DNA of 64,000 nt from Arthrobacter sp. SLBN-112 (GCF_006715225.1 NZ_VFMU01000001.1:186001-250000); one strand, 5' to 3'. Numbered from the stretch's first letter, positions 40,670 through 50,135 are shown. Notes: generated by a model not told the origin, from the letters alone. Numbers and translations are program-made.

Positions 40670-41077
40670 CTAGACCTGGTACTCGAGCTTGCCGCCGAGG
40701 TTCTGGTGGACGCACAGGATGTTGTGCTCCGTATCCATGAACCACGCGCACTTCTCCGACTCCGTGGTGCAGATATGGTTTTCCGTCCGCAGCGTGGGCA
40801 GGTCGTAGTCCTGGAACATCACGCCCCTGGCTTCCATGTCCCGGACAGTTGCCTCGATGTCCGAAACTTCAAAGCTCAAGGCCGTGTGCTCGGAATGCTT
40901 GCCGTCCGCCACGGGCATCAGCTGCAGCATGGGGCCGCCGTCGGCGCCGAGTAATTCGCTGCCGTCCTCCGCCTTGCCGCGGTGCGGGAGTCCGAGCTTT
41001 TCGGTGTAGAAAGCGCGGGCGCGGGCTGCATCGTCGACCGGCAGGATGGTTGTGGCTGTGTTCAATCTAAGGGTCAT
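40670..41077 (-). CDS. VOC superfamily (glyoxalase-like) protein
   Basis: 135-residue metal-type beta-alpha-beta-beta-beta fold (TTILPVDDAARARAFYTEKL, GPMLQLMPVADG, ALSFEVSDIEATVRDMEARG, and the end CAWFMDTEHNILCVHQN). The metal Glu/His set of glyoxalase I is only partly evident. Possible roles are a lactoylglutathione/mycothiol-conjugate lyase or a drug-binding resistance protein; the substrate is unknown. The ATG is preceded by GGAGGTGGC. It is monocistronic, with a palindromic repeat between it and paaZ. Confidence 0.85.
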   Translation of the reverse strand: MTLRLNTATTILPVDDAARARAFYTEKLGLPHRGKAEDGSELLGADGGPMLQLMPVADGKHSEHTALSFEVSDIEATVRDMEARGVMFQDYDLPTLRTENHICTTESEKCAWFMDTEHNILCVHQNLGGKLEYQV

Positions 41078-41144
41078 GTGGCCACCTCCTACGGGATGAA
41101 TCCTACGCCCGGGCTGCGGGAAAAGAGCCTCCCCCGAACGCCCG

Positions 41145-41205
41145 GTTGCTCCATCACTTTTGGTCCCTAAACCGGGGTTTTGGGCACCAAAAGTGATAGA
41201 GCAAC
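41145..41205. repeat. Intergenic palindrome, GTTGCTCCATCAC type
   Basis: Arms 41145-41163 and 41187-41205 pair at 18 of 19. The centre shares GGTCCCTAA and TTTTGGG with the element at 13716-13772. It may end the paaZ transcript, whose stop is 18 bases away. Confidence 0.8.
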
Positions 41206-41222
41206 TTGGGTTTGGGAGCGGG

Positions 41223-43334
41223 CTACTTCTCCACGAGGGTGAGGACGTCGTAGGTGGCTACGATCTCGTCGTTCTGGTTGGTCAGCACGGCGTCCCAGGC
41301 CACCTCGCCGTATTCGTCGGTTTCGCGTGGGGTGATCTTCTTGGCTGTCAGGGTCACCCGGATGGAGTCCCCTGCCGCGACGGGGGTGATGAAGCGCAGG
41401 TTTTCCAGCCCGTAGTTGGCCAGGACGGGGCCCGGTGCCGGCTCCACGAACAGTCCGGCGCCCCAGGCGAGCAGGAGGTAGCCGTGGGCCACGATGCCCG
41501 GGAAGAACGGGTTGGCTTCGGCGGCCTCCTGGTTGGTGTGGGCGTAGAACGTGTCACCGGTGGAGTTGGCGAACGCCGTGATTTCCTCCAGGGTGATCTG
41601 GCGCAGGTCGGACCGGACGGCGTCGCCAATCCGCAGCGTTGCCAGCGACTTCCGGAACGGATGGGTCCCCTCGGTCTCCACCGTGAAGTTCCGGTCAGCG
41701 CCGGTGTGCCACACGCCGGTGACGGCGGTGAGCATGTTGGGGGAACCCTGGATGGCGGTGCGCTGCATGTGGTGCATCACCGATCGGATGCCACCCAGTT
41801 CCTCGCCGCCGCCCGCGCGGCCCGGACCGCCGTGGACCAGGTGCGGCACCGGTGAGCCGTGGCCGGTCGATGAACGGGCATCCTCGCGGTTGAGCATCAG
41901 GACGCGGCCGTGGTGGGCGGCGATGCCGGTAACCAGTTCCCGGGCCACGTCCGGATCGTTGGTGCACACGGAGGCTACCAGGGAGCCGCTGCCACGGGCG
42001 GCGAGCCGGACGGCGTCGGTAATGTCCTGGTACCCGATCACGGATGAAACGGGGCCGAAGGCCTCCAGCGAGTGGACTTCCTCCGCTTCGGGGTCCTGCC
42101 AGTTCAACAGGACCGGCGCCATGAATGCCCCGCCTTCCACCACCCCGGTGGTCCCGTCGGCAGAGGTGACCGACGGCGAATCGAGCGTTCCGTACGCAAG
42201 CTCGCCGCCGGCGTCGAGCATGGACTGCACGGCCGCGCGAACATCGTTGAGCTGCTCCACGGAGGCGAGCGCACCCATGGTGACGCCGTCGGCGCGGGGG
42301 TCACCGAGGACGATGCGTTGTGTGATGCGCTTGCCGATGGCCGCCGAAACGGGGCCAACCAGCTCCTGGGGCACGATGGCGCGGCGGATGGCGGTGCACT
42401 TCTGCCCCGCCTTGGCCGTCATTTCGGTCACCACGGACTTGACGAACGCCTCGAATTCCGGAGTGCCCTCCACTGCGTCCGGGCCCAGGATCGCGGCGTT
42501 GAGGGAGTCCGTTTCAGAGGTGAAGCGGACGCCGCCCTGGACCACGTTGGGGTGGGACTTGAGGGACAGTGCGGTGGAGGCTGATCCGGTGAACGCCACC
42601 AGGTCCCGGTAGTCCAGGACGTCCAGCAGCCCGCGGACCGAACCGGAGACCAGCTGCAGCGAGCCCTTGGGCAAAATGTTTGATTCGACAATGGCCTTGA
42701 CCACGGCGGCAGCGACATAGCCGGTGGGGGTGGCGGGCTTGACGATGGTGGGCACGCCGGCGATGAAGGCCGGGGCGAACTTCTCCAGCATGCCCCAGAC
42801 CGGGAAGTTGAACGCGTTGATCTGGACGGCAACGCCCGGGATGCGGGTGTAGATGTGTTCGCCGGCGAAGGACCCGTCCTTGGACAGCACTTCCATGGGC
42901 CCGTCCACCACCACCTGGGAGTTGGGGAGTTCGCGCCGGCCCTTGGAGCCGAAGGTGAAGAGGACGCCGATTCCGCCGTCGATGTCGATCATGGAATCCA
43001 CTTTGGTGGCGCCGGTCTGGGCCGAGAAGGTGTAGAAGTGCTCGCGCCGGGCGTGCAGGTACTGCGCCAGTTCCTTGAGCTTGAGGGCCCGCTGGTGGAA
43101 GGTCAGCTTGCCCAGTTCAGATTGGCCCGTGGTGCGCCCGTAGTTTACGACGGCGGCCAGGTCCAACCCCTGCGTGCTCACCTTGGCCAGGACTTCCCCG
43201 GTGCTCGCATCACGGACAGGGACCGCCGAAGCCGACGAGCCGGCGTCGGGCGTCCACCATGCATCCATGATGAAGCTGGGCACTGTCTCCACGGTGTCGA
43301 CCGTGGCCTGGGGAGCTGTGGCTGTGGTGGTCAT
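41223..43334 (-). CDS. paaZ: PaaZ, bifunctional ring-opening hydrolase/aldehyde dehydrogenase
   Basis: Phenylacetate-pathway enzyme that opens oxepin-CoA and oxidises the resulting semialdehyde. Residues ~20-540 form an aldehyde dehydrogenase (INAFNFPVWGMLEKFAPAF; catalytic Cys in KAGQKCTAIRRAIVP). Residues ~550-700 form a MaoC-like hot-dog hydratase (ANSTGDTFYAHTNQEAAEAN, then FFPGIVAHGYLLLAWGAGLF). The 703-residue size is as expected for the fused form. ATG 43334 follows GGAAGGA; the upstream frame to 43418 would contain the operator and is rejected. It is divergent from a thioesterase gene, with a shared TetR operator between. Confidence 0.95.
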   Translation of the reverse strand: MTTTATAPQATVDTVETVPSFIMDAWWTPDAGSSASAVPVRDASTGEVLAKVSTQGLDLAAVVNYGRTTGQSELGKLTFHQRALKLKELAQYLHARREHFYTFSAQTGATKVDSMIDIDGGIGVLFTFGSKGRRELPNSQVVVDGPMEVLSKDGSFAGEHIYTRIPGVAVQINAFNFPVWGMLEKFAPAFIAGVPTIVKPATPTGYVAAAVVKAIVESNILPKGSLQLVSGSVRGLLDVLDYRDLVAFTGSASTALSLKSHPNVVQGGVRFTSETDSLNAAILGPDAVEGTPEFEAFVKSVVTEMTAKAGQKCTAIRRAIVPQELVGPVSAAIGKRITQRIVLGDPRADGVTMGALASVEQLNDVRAAVQSMLDAGGELAYGTLDSPSVTSADGTTGVVEGGAFMAPVLLNWQDPEAEEVHSLEAFGPVSSVIGYQDITDAVRLAARGSGSLVASVCTNDPDVARELVTGIAAHHGRVLMLNREDARSSTGHGSPVPHLVHGGPGRAGGGEELGGIRSVMHHMQRTAIQGSPNMLTAVTGVWHTGADRNFTVETEGTHPFRKSLATLRIGDAVRSDLRQITLEEITAFANSTGDTFYAHTNQEAAEANPFFPGIVAHGYLLLAWGAGLFVEPAPGPVLANYGLENLRFITPVAAGDSIRVTLTAKKITPRETDEYGEVAWDAVLTNQNDEIVATYDVLTLVEK

Positions 43335-43379
43335 CGTTGACGGTCCTTCCAACAAGGGGGCAGGCAAACAGGACAGGTC

Positions 43380-43403
43380 ATTACTGACCGTCCGTTCGGT
43401 AAT
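43380..43403. promoter_or_regulatory. TetR-type operator between paaZ and the thioesterase
   Basis: Arms ATTACTGA (43380-43387) and TCGGTAAT (43396-43403) match at 7 of 8 around CCGTCCGT. It abuts a minus-strand TATATT box, so it should control paaZ and perhaps the plus-strand gene too. Confidence 0.75.
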
Positions 43404-43478
43404 ATATTCACCATACATGAAGTGCCGTGCTGCACACTAGAAGGCCAGGACTGAATTCGGCCACCCAAAGGAGAACGT

Positions 43479-43922
43479 ATGAGCACCCCATCCCCCATGG
43501 AAGCTGCGGAACACCAGCCTTCCGGGCATGAGCTGTGGAAGATCACGCTGGGCGAACTGGACGAGAAAATGGGCGTGAAGATCCTGGAGGAGTCCGTGGA
43601 CCGCGTGGTGGCCACCATGCCGGTGGAGGGCAACCGGCAATCGTTCGGACTGCTGCACGGCGGCGCCTCCCTTGCCGTGGGCGAGGCCGTCGGGTCCTGG
43701 GCCGCCGTCATCCACGCCAGCACCATGGGCAAGACCGCGGTGGGAGTGGACGTTTCCGCCACCCACCACCGCTCCGCCCGGAAGGGCCAGATCACCATCA
43801 CGGCCACCCCCATCCACCTGGGCGGCACCCTGACCACACACGAGGTGCTGATCACCAACGAGGCGGGCCAGCGGCTCTGCACCCTGCGCATCACCAACCT
43901 GCTGATGAAGCGAAAAAACTGA
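43479..43922 (+). CDS. Hot-dog fold thioesterase (PaaI/YbgC-like), second copy
   Basis: 147-residue hot-dog thioesterase (MPVEGNRQSFGLLHGGASLA, then VGVDVSATHHRSARKGQ), closer to the aryl-CoA/EntH type than the paaI at 36521. The HGGASLAVGEA helix carries the probable catalytic Glu. AAAGGAGAA precedes the ATG. It is divergent from paaZ across the shared operator, which suggests a role in releasing stalled CoA thioesters of the same pathway, though menaquinone DHNA-CoA hydrolysis is another known role for this subfamily. Confidence 0.85.
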   Translation: MSTPSPMEAAEHQPSGHELWKITLGELDEKMGVKILEESVDRVVATMPVEGNRQSFGLLHGGASLAVGEAVGSWAAVIHASTMGKTAVGVDVSATHHRSARKGQITITATPIHLGGTLTTHEVLITNEAGQRLCTLRITNLLMKRKN

Positions 43923-44023
43923 CACCAAAATCCGGGTACTGCATCCAAACGTGATGTTCCGGCGGTAGTAAGCGCGTAAGCATGAAACAGCCCGGTCCCC
44001 GGGCATCCTTTAAGGAGTTCGAA

Positions 44024-44725
44024 ATGCGCAAAATAACCGTCGCCGCCGGAGCACTTTCACTTGCCGCGTCACTGGCCTTCGCTGCCCCCGCGCAGGCGGA
44101 CAACCGGCATCACGACCCCGCCCTTCTGTCCGTCCTGCATGGCGTGCCCGGCCTCACCGTGGATGTGTGGGTGAACGGCGATCTCACCCTGGACAACTTC
44201 ACGCCCGGCACTTTGGCCGGGCCGCTGGAACTGGCTGCCGGGGACTACCAGATCGCCATCACGGGGGCGGATGCCACCAGCGCGGAGGACCCGGTGATCG
44301 GGCCGGTGCACGTTGAACTCGACGAGGGCGGCAACTACACCGCAGTAGCGCATCTTGACGCCGAAGGCACCCCCACCGCGTCGCTCTTCACCAACGACAC
44401 CAAGGCGCCCCGCAATGAGAAGAAGGGCAAGCTGACGGTCCGGCACGTAGCCGCGGCTCCCGCCGTCGACGTCCTGGCCGGCGGGTCGGCAGTGATCGAA
44501 GGACTCAGCAACCCCGATGAGGCAATCCTGAAGCTTAGGGCCGGCACCATCTCAGCGTCCGTCGCCGCAGCAGGAACCACCGACCCCGTGATCGGGCCTG
44601 CGGACATCACGGTCGAAGGCGGGAAGAACACCATCGTCTACGCATGGGGAAGCCTGGCCGACGGCACCCTGGACGTCGCCGTCCAGGTGGTTGACGGCAG
44701 GGACAGGTGCGACGACGACCACTGA
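44024..44725 (+). CDS. Secreted DUF4397 protein
   Basis: Exported protein of 233 residues; signal peptide MRKITVAAGALSLAASLAFA with cleavage at AQA near residue 27. The mature part has two DUF4397 modules of ~95 residues each (SVLHGVPGLTVDVWVNGDLT, and later VRHVAAAPAVDVLAGGSAVI), which are Ig-like beta sandwiches. Start ATG 44024 behind AAGGAG; an in-frame start at 43982 would precede the ribosome site. There is no anchor, so it is probably released. Function unknown; family members are surface proteins. Confidence 0.87.
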   Translation: MRKITVAAGALSLAASLAFAAPAQADNRHHDPALLSVLHGVPGLTVDVWVNGDLTLDNFTPGTLAGPLELAAGDYQIAITGADATSAEDPVIGPVHVELDEGGNYTAVAHLDAEGTPTASLFTNDTKAPRNEKKGKLTVRHVAAAPAVDVLAGGSAVIEGLSNPDEAILKLRAGTISASVAAAGTTDPVIGPADITVEGGKNTIVYAWGSLADGTLDVAVQVVDGRDRCDDDH

Positions 44726-44802
44726 CCGGCGTCCTGCCTGCGGGCCAGGAATGAGCGCGAATCCGGGGCAGGGCTGCCAGATGGCGGCCCCGCCCTCGGT
44801 GG

Positions 44803-47415
44803 TTACCTGGCAGACCGCCGGTTCCGGCGGCGCAACAGCACCATCAGGAGGACCCCGACGGCGAGCGTTGCGGCTGCGGCAATCGCCGCGATGACCAGTC
44901 CCCCGGCCCCCGTGGCGGCAAGAGTGCCGTCCGTGATGTTCCCGGCGGGAAGCACGGACGGAGCGGCGTCGATGATGAAACTGAGCTGGGCCGGGGCAGA
45001 AGCCACACCGTCCACCGCCTGCGTCACCGCCAGGACATGGGTGCCCGCTGCCGGCGCGGCGGGGAACGGAACCTGCCAGGTTCCCCCGTCTACCAGCACC
45101 AACGGCGCAAGGACCAGGCCCATGGAACGGGATGCCTGTGCGGCACCGGCCGGCGCGGAGGAGAGCGGCTTCCCGTCGAGGGACACCGTCACATCAGCGC
45201 CGGTCAGCCCGGTACCCGCGATCGCTCCCGGCAAGGCGTCATGTTGGAGATGCTGTCCGTCGGAAAGGCTGCTTACGGCCGGCGGCGGCGGCATGACGGC
45301 GAAGGCTGCCGTGGCGGCGGGGCTGTCCGGCAGGCCGGGGTAGGACTGCACTGCCGTGACGTTCACCTTGCCGTAAGGAGCCGGGGCCTGCAGCGGAATC
45401 GACCAGCGCCCGTCATCCCCCACCAGCGCAGAGCCTGCGACGTCGCCGGAGAGCGTCACCGTGGCGCGGGGTGTCCCCGTGCCTTCCACGGCATCCAAGC
45501 TGGTCAGCGGCTGGCTGGCCGGCGTGGTGATGACCGGCGCGGGCAGGAACGATGGCGCGATGAGCAGGCTCACTGTGGCCGGACCGGAACGGCTGAATCC
45601 GTTCACGGTTTCGGCGGTAAAGGTGAACGGGCCGGGCGCCTCCGGCGCAGTGAACGACCAGTTGCCCGCGGCGTCCAAGGGAACATCGAACGGCGGCCGG
45701 CCTGCAAAGGTGATGCGGACCTTGGATCCCGCGGCGACGGCGGAGGCGGGGGCGGCCGGGACCTGGCCCGTGATGCTGGTACCGGCTTTGACCGTACTGT
45801 CCGCAGTGGTCACGAGCCCGGGCTTATTGAGGAAGAGTTCCAGCTGGTAGCCGGGCAGCACCTTGAGCGAGTCCTCCAGGGTGGCTGCCACGGCAATGTT
45901 CAGGACCCCGTCCGAGTCGCCGGCGGAATGGGTACCCACTGCGAAGTTTCCACTGATCCAGGGGCCGCCGGAGTCGCCGCCGCTGGACTGCACGTCGTAG
46001 GACAGGAACCCGTTGAACGCGCGGATGTCGTTAGCGTTGGCGGGGTAGTTGGGGCCGCCAACCAGGAAGATCCCCACCGCACTGATATGGCCGCAGGACC
46101 ACCCCGTCCTCCATCCGGAACGGCAGACGGGCGTTCCGGGCACCGGGGACGCGGTGCCGATGATCTTGACGTCCGGGTCCGGCTGGGACGGGTCTCCGTG
46201 GGTGCTGGTGGCCGGAAGCGGATCCAGGCCCTGCGGGATGGTTCCAATGACGGCGATGTCAGTTCCCACATTGCCCGGATCGGCGACCGCTGTGTAGTCG
46301 GAGCCCGTGGGGGTGTTTGGGTCGAGCACCGGGGAGTTTCCAGGGCCGCCGAACTGGCTGAACTGGAAGCTGCCCAGGCGGCCCGCGGGCGCTCCGCCGA
46401 GCAGCAGGTCAGCCGTTTTAGCAGTGCCGTCTTCCGCGCAGTGCCCGGCGGTCAGGACAGTGGGCAGTCCCGCCGGGTCAAAGGCAGAGAAGCCTGTCGA
46501 ACAGGTAAACCCGGTGTCGGACAGGTACCCGACCCCGCCGGGGACGTCCGTTTCCGGTTTGAGGGGGGCAGCGCCATCGAGCACGACGTTGGCGTACTTC
46601 GAGACGAATTCCGCTGGCGAGATCTTGCCAGGCGCTGCGTCAGTGGACGGCGTGCCGGGTTGGTTGGAGGCAGTTCCGGGAGCGCCGTCCTGGGTTGACT
46701 GCGCGGATGCGACGCCGCCGGTCCGGATTACGAAGCTGCCGCCGGAGGTGACCACCGCCTGCAGCCCGGCCGTACCCACCTCTCGAACGTAGGCTTGGAA
46801 GAGCTGCTCCGTGCTGGCCGCCACCTGCGGGCCGGGTGCCGGAGCGGCGGGCTCTGCGGAGGGTGTCTGTTGGGGAGCGGACGACGGCGGTGGACTGGCT
46901 GGCGTGCCGGCAGGTTCAGTTGCCGGCGGCGTGGGATTCGGAGCGGGAACGGCCGGCTCTTCAAGAGAGATACCGGGAACGGTTGCAGCCAATTTTCCGA
47001 CCGCCGACTCCAGTTCGGCTCCACCGCCGGTCACAATGATCTTGTTGTCCTGGAGCCTGATGCCCACATAGCCGGGGACGGCACGCAGCTGTTCCGCTGC
47101 AGCGGCTGCCCGGCTGCCCAACTCCCCCGCCGCGGCGAACTGCTCCGGCGTGAGGCCCAGGTCCCGGAGTATGGCGGCGTCAAGGTCCGCCTGGGGAAGG
47201 CTGCGGTTCCCGGTCGTGGCTGCGGAACTGTCCGCGGCGGCGGTGCTGGCGGGACCTGCCGAAGAAGTGGCGGTGGGTTGGTTTTCGGAGCTCCCGCTCG
47301 GGTCCGTGAAGGCCCACCCGGGAGCGGCTCCGAAGGCCGCGGCAGCCACTATTCCTGCGGCCGCCCCCAATGCCAGGCTGCGCTTTCCGTGCCTGGACGC
47401 TGTGGCTGTTGTCAT
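44803..47415 (-). CDS. Sortase-anchored S1 family protease with Ig-like domains
   Basis: 870-residue surface protein. A signal peptide ends near residue 36. A prodomain-like region (~75-225, alpha-lytic-protease type) precedes a streptogrisin-like domain (~285-530) with His in TAGHC, Asp in GTDIAVIG and Ser in GGDSGGPWIS. About three Ig-like modules follow (~550-820), and the end has LAATG, a membrane helix and an Arg-rich tail (RRRNRRSAR). LAXTG with this tail is the class E sortase signal of high-GC Gram-positives. Its ATG overlaps the stop of the upstream phosphatase gene, so the pair is coupled. Substrate unknown. Confidence 0.9.
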   Translation of the reverse strand: MTTATASRHGKRSLALGAAAGIVAAAAFGAAPGWAFTDPSGSSENQPTATSSAGPASTAAADSSAATTGNRSLPQADLDAAILRDLGLTPEQFAAAGELGSRAAAAAEQLRAVPGYVGIRLQDNKIIVTGGGAELESAVGKLAATVPGISLEEPAVPAPNPTPPATEPAGTPASPPPSSAPQQTPSAEPAAPAPGPQVAASTEQLFQAYVREVGTAGLQAVVTSGGSFVIRTGGVASAQSTQDGAPGTASNQPGTPSTDAAPGKISPAEFVSKYANVVLDGAAPLKPETDVPGGVGYLSDTGFTCSTGFSAFDPAGLPTVLTAGHCAEDGTAKTADLLLGGAPAGRLGSFQFSQFGGPGNSPVLDPNTPTGSDYTAVADPGNVGTDIAVIGTIPQGLDPLPATSTHGDPSQPDPDVKIIGTASPVPGTPVCRSGWRTGWSCGHISAVGIFLVGGPNYPANANDIRAFNGFLSYDVQSSGGDSGGPWISGNFAVGTHSAGDSDGVLNIAVAATLEDSLKVLPGYQLELFLNKPGLVTTADSTVKAGTSITGQVPAAPASAVAAGSKVRITFAGRPPFDVPLDAAGNWSFTAPEAPGPFTFTAETVNGFSRSGPATVSLLIAPSFLPAPVITTPASQPLTSLDAVEGTGTPRATVTLSGDVAGSALVGDDGRWSIPLQAPAPYGKVNVTAVQSYPGLPDSPAATAAFAVMPPPPAVSSLSDGQHLQHDALPGAIAGTGLTGADVTVSLDGKPLSSAPAGAAQASRSMGLVLAPLVLVDGGTWQVPFPAAPAAGTHVLAVTQAVDGVASAPAQLSFIIDAAPSVLPAGNITDGTLAATGAGGLVIAAIAAAATLAVGVLLMVLLRRRNRRSAR

Positions 47416-48119
47416 CGTGGTTCCTTCGCGTAGGCAGCTCCGGACAGCACCAGGACAGCGTCCAGTTCCGAAGCGCTGAGTCCATTTGCCAGGAGGTAAT
47501 TCCGGGTGTCCAGGCCGCGGACAAACGCGACCACCGCGAGCCCGCGCTGCTCCAGCAGCGGCGCAAGTTCCGGCTCAGTCAGGTACCGCTCGCGGCTGTG
47601 GGGCGGCCCGTGGGTGCGGTAGCGCTCATTGATGCCGCGGGCTGCCCGCCGGTAGCCCGCGGCGATAGCCTCGTCGGAGTCGCCAGCCAGGTCCTGGACC
47701 ATGGCGGCGACAAGTCCGCTGCGGTCACGGCCGGCGGCACAGTGCAGCAGGACCTTCCCGCTGGGCGCGGCCCGGGCGATGCTCCGGAAGACGCCCACCA
47801 GCTTCCCGGGGAAGAGACGGGCATTTTCGGCGTAATGGGCAGGATCATTCAAGTAGGGGCCGGTGATGGCGGTAAAGCGCCGATCGCCGGGCTCCTCCGT
47901 GGGCGCCTGAACCACGTCGATACCTGCCCAGGCAGCGGCCGGCACCACGGGATCGTTGTCCCGGCGCCGCCCCTCCGCAGCGTTGCGAAGGTCCACGACG
48001 GTGCGGACGCCGTCGTCGAACACCTGCCTCCAGCCTGCCTCAGTCAGCCACTCACGCCGGCCCATCCGGTAGACGCCCCCCGAAACGTGCCATGCGTTGA
48101 CAGCTCCATCCCAGTCCAT
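47412..48119 (-). CDS. Protein tyrosine phosphatase, Y_phosphatase3 type
   Basis: Cytoplasmic tyrosine/phosphoinositide-type phosphatase, 235 residues. The signature is VLLHCAAGRDRSGLVAAMV (HCX5R) and the general-acid region TEEPGDRRF. ATG 48119 (MDWDGAVNAWHVSGGVYRMG) is preferred; a GTG a few codons upstream or a longer frame to 48158 is possible. Its stop overlaps the protease ATG by four bases. The role is unknown; PtpB-like members are sometimes secreted and sometimes act on phosphosugars. No signal peptide is present here. Confidence 0.85.
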   Translation of the reverse strand: MDWDGAVNAWHVSGGVYRMGRREWLTEAGWRQVFDDGVRTVVDLRNAAEGRRRDNDPVVPAAAWAGIDVVQAPTEEPGDRRFTAITGPYLNDPAHYAENARLFPGKLVGVFRSIARAAPSGKVLLHCAAGRDRSGLVAAMVQDLAGDSDEAIAAGYRRAARGINERYRTHGPPHSRERYLTEPELAPLLEQRGLAVVAFVRGLDTRNYLLANGLSASELDAVLVLSGAAYAKEPR

Positions 48120-48287
48120 GGGCCTGCCAAGTTTGTTCACCCGGACAGCTAACCACACGCTCGGGGATGCCGCACGTCACAGAAGCAGGCGGCAAAAAGG
48201 GTACAAAGACCTCACGGCCAACGCCGATTAGGCAATACTGTTGCGACGCCAGCTACTTCATGTGACTCATGTTCAAAGGGGAACCCA

Positions 48288-49196
48288 ATGGGAAATACTG
48301 CATTACGACGCCGGCTTCCGGCTTTCGTGGCCGGTCTCGCCAGCCTGGTCATGGCGTCGGGACTGGCGGCCATTCCAGCCGAAGCTGCATCATCCAAGGT
48401 CGACTACGTCGCGCTCGGTGATTCCTACACTGCGGGAACCGGCGCCGGACCGTTCGACTTCGGCTACCCCTGTGATAAGACTCGGGGCGGTTATGTGGAC
48501 GTCGTGGGAAAGACGGGGCGGGTTAACCTCCTAGACAACGCTGCCTGTCATGGCGCCTTCTTGACCCTTGACCCTTTAAGCCCCGTTCTACACGACCTCA
48601 GAATCCCCAACGTTGAGCAGCAGATCAGCTCCCTCGCAGGTTCGTCCCTGACACCTGAAAGCGAACTGGTGAGCATTACCGCGGGCGCCAACGATGTGGG
48701 AGTGACCGGCGTCCTGCTGACCTGTCTGACTCAGCCTGCCCAAGACTGTACAGCCGCGATCCAGGCATCCGCCGCCTTGTTTCCCAGCATGCAGACACAC
48801 TTTATGAGCGTTCTCCACCAGATTCATACTGCAGCACCGAACGCAAGAATTGCGGTCCTCGGCTACCCAAGGCTCTTCAACCCAACAACTCCATTCGGCC
48901 AGGCAGACCCCTCGCTGCTCTACTCCATCAACACGGCTGTGGATGGCTTGAATACTGCCATCGAAGGTGCGGTGGCAGCCTCCGGAACCGGCGCTGTATT
49001 CATCAATGTCAGCGGTGGCTTTGTGGGACATGAGGTCAATTCCGCAGACTCATGGATCTTCTTCAGCCCTCCCACGGTTAGCCCATCCGGGCCGGTTTTC
49101 GACCCAAGGAACTTCCACCCGAACAAGGAAGGGCACCGGGCATACGCCTCGGCTCTCCTGGAGGCTGTCAAACCTTCCCAGCTGGTCACCCGCTAG
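48288..49196 (+). CDS. Secreted SGNH/GDSL hydrolase (esterase/lipase)
   Basis: Exported esterase, 302 residues. The signal peptide is about 32 residues long, ending near IPAEAASSK. Catalytic blocks: GDSY (Ser of block I, ALGDSYTAGTGAGPF), Gly in CHGAFL region, Asn in ITAGANDVG (block III), and the His of FHPNKEGH (block V), which is preceded by the Asp of VFDPRNFHP. Four or more cysteines suggest disulfides, as in Streptomyces SGNH lipases. AAAGGGGAACCCA precedes the ATG. It is monocistronic; the substrate is probably a short-chain ester or wall lipid. Confidence 0.9.
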   Translation: MGNTALRRRLPAFVAGLASLVMASGLAAIPAEAASSKVDYVALGDSYTAGTGAGPFDFGYPCDKTRGGYVDVVGKTGRVNLLDNAACHGAFLTLDPLSPVLHDLRIPNVEQQISSLAGSSLTPESELVSITAGANDVGVTGVLLTCLTQPAQDCTAAIQASAALFPSMQTHFMSVLHQIHTAAPNARIAVLGYPRLFNPTTPFGQADPSLLYSINTAVDGLNTAIEGAVAASGTGAVFINVSGGFVGHEVNSADSWIFFSPPTVSPSGPVFDPRNFHPNKEGHRAYASALLEAVKPSQLVTR

Positions 49197-49210
49197 TTCA
49201 CACGGACGTT

Positions 49211-49819
49211 TTAGCCGCGCCGGGCCAGCCGGTACTCAAGCCCGGCGCGGACGGCAGGCCATTCGTGGTCCAGGATGGAGAACACCACCGTGTCCCGGAG
49301 GTTTCCATCACTGGTCCGCGAATGGCTGCGGAGCACGCCGTCCTGTTTTGCGCCGAGCCGGGCAACGGCCTCCCGCGACTGGTGGTTCAGCCAGTGCGTG
49401 CGGAACTCCACGGCAGGGCAGCCGATCACCTCGAAGGCGTGCCTGAGCAGCAGCAGCTTGGAATCCGGGTTGGTGCCGGTCCCCTGTGCAGATGCCGCGT
49501 TCCAGGTGGAGCCGATCTCCACCCGCGGCGTGCCGGCGTCGATGTTCATGTAGGTGGTCATGCCAATGATGCGGCCCGGCCCTCCGCTAGCGGCGTCGAT
49601 CAGCCGGGTGGTGAACGGAAGCATGGATCCCTGCTCCTGCAGGGACAGCCGCCGGCGGATCTCCGCCGCCATGGCGTCCGGAGCCGGGACAGAGGTGTAC
49701 CAAAGCTTCCAGAGCCCGCCGTCGGTGGCCGCGTCCACCAGGCCGTCGTGATGCTCCTCCGCGAGAGGCTCCAGGATTACATGGCGGCCGGTCAGGGTAA
49801 GGGGTTCAAGGAAAGTCAC
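49211..49819 (-). CDS. GNAT family N-acetyltransferase
   Basis: 202-residue acetyltransferase of the RimJ/RimL-like group (LTLTGRHVILEPLAEEHHDG at the start, EIGSTWNAASAQGTGTNPDS at the cofactor loop). It lacks the full RGKG-type loop of typical members; the GTGTNPDSKLLLLRHAFEV stretch takes that place. The substrate is unknown. The stop is 14 bases from the SGNH hydrolase stop, so the two converge. Confidence 0.86.
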   Translation of the reverse strand: MTFLEPLTLTGRHVILEPLAEEHHDGLVDAATDGGLWKLWYTSVPAPDAMAAEIRRRLSLQEQGSMLPFTTRLIDAASGGPGRIIGMTTYMNIDAGTPRVEIGSTWNAASAQGTGTNPDSKLLLLRHAFEVIGCPAVEFRTHWLNHQSREAVARLGAKQDGVLRSHSRTSDGNLRDTVVFSILDHEWPAVRAGLEYRLARRG

Positions 49820-49892
49820 TTCCCCAGCCTAGGCCCGCTCACCGGGCGGGTTACGCTGGGGAAGCACCACGACGTCGAGCGAGGGAGTTATT

Positions 49893-50126
49893 TTGTCAGG
49901 AACCAATCCGGATCCCGAGGACGACAAGGTCACCGGCCTTGAGCCTGGTGGCGGGGTTCCGCCGGGCGAAACCCCGCCGGGCGAGGCATCAACCGCTGGC
50001 CCCCAGGGTCATGACGAGCATGGCACCAGGAAGGGCACGCAGTTCCTGTGGATGGCCATTATCGGCGTCGTGGTCCTGCTGTGCCTCCTGTACTTCATCG
50101 GCTACATTGTGGGTTTCTTCGACTAG
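49893..50126 (+). CDS. Small single-span membrane protein, 77 aa
   Basis: TTG start after GAGGGAG. The first ~45 residues are Gly/Pro/Glu-rich and disordered (SGTNPDPEDDKVTGLEPGGG, then repeated PPGET/PPGEA words). Residues ~52-76 are one membrane helix (WMAIIGVVVLLCLLYFIGYI) ending in GFFD, so the tail is anchored with the N-terminus inside. Family unknown. The downstream PaaH-type gene converges with it. Confidence 0.7.
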   Translation: MSGTNPDPEDDKVTGLEPGGGVPPGETPPGEASTAGPQGHDEHGTRKGTQFLWMAIIGVVVLLCLLYFIGYIVGFFD

Positions 50127-50135
50127 GCAGCGCTC

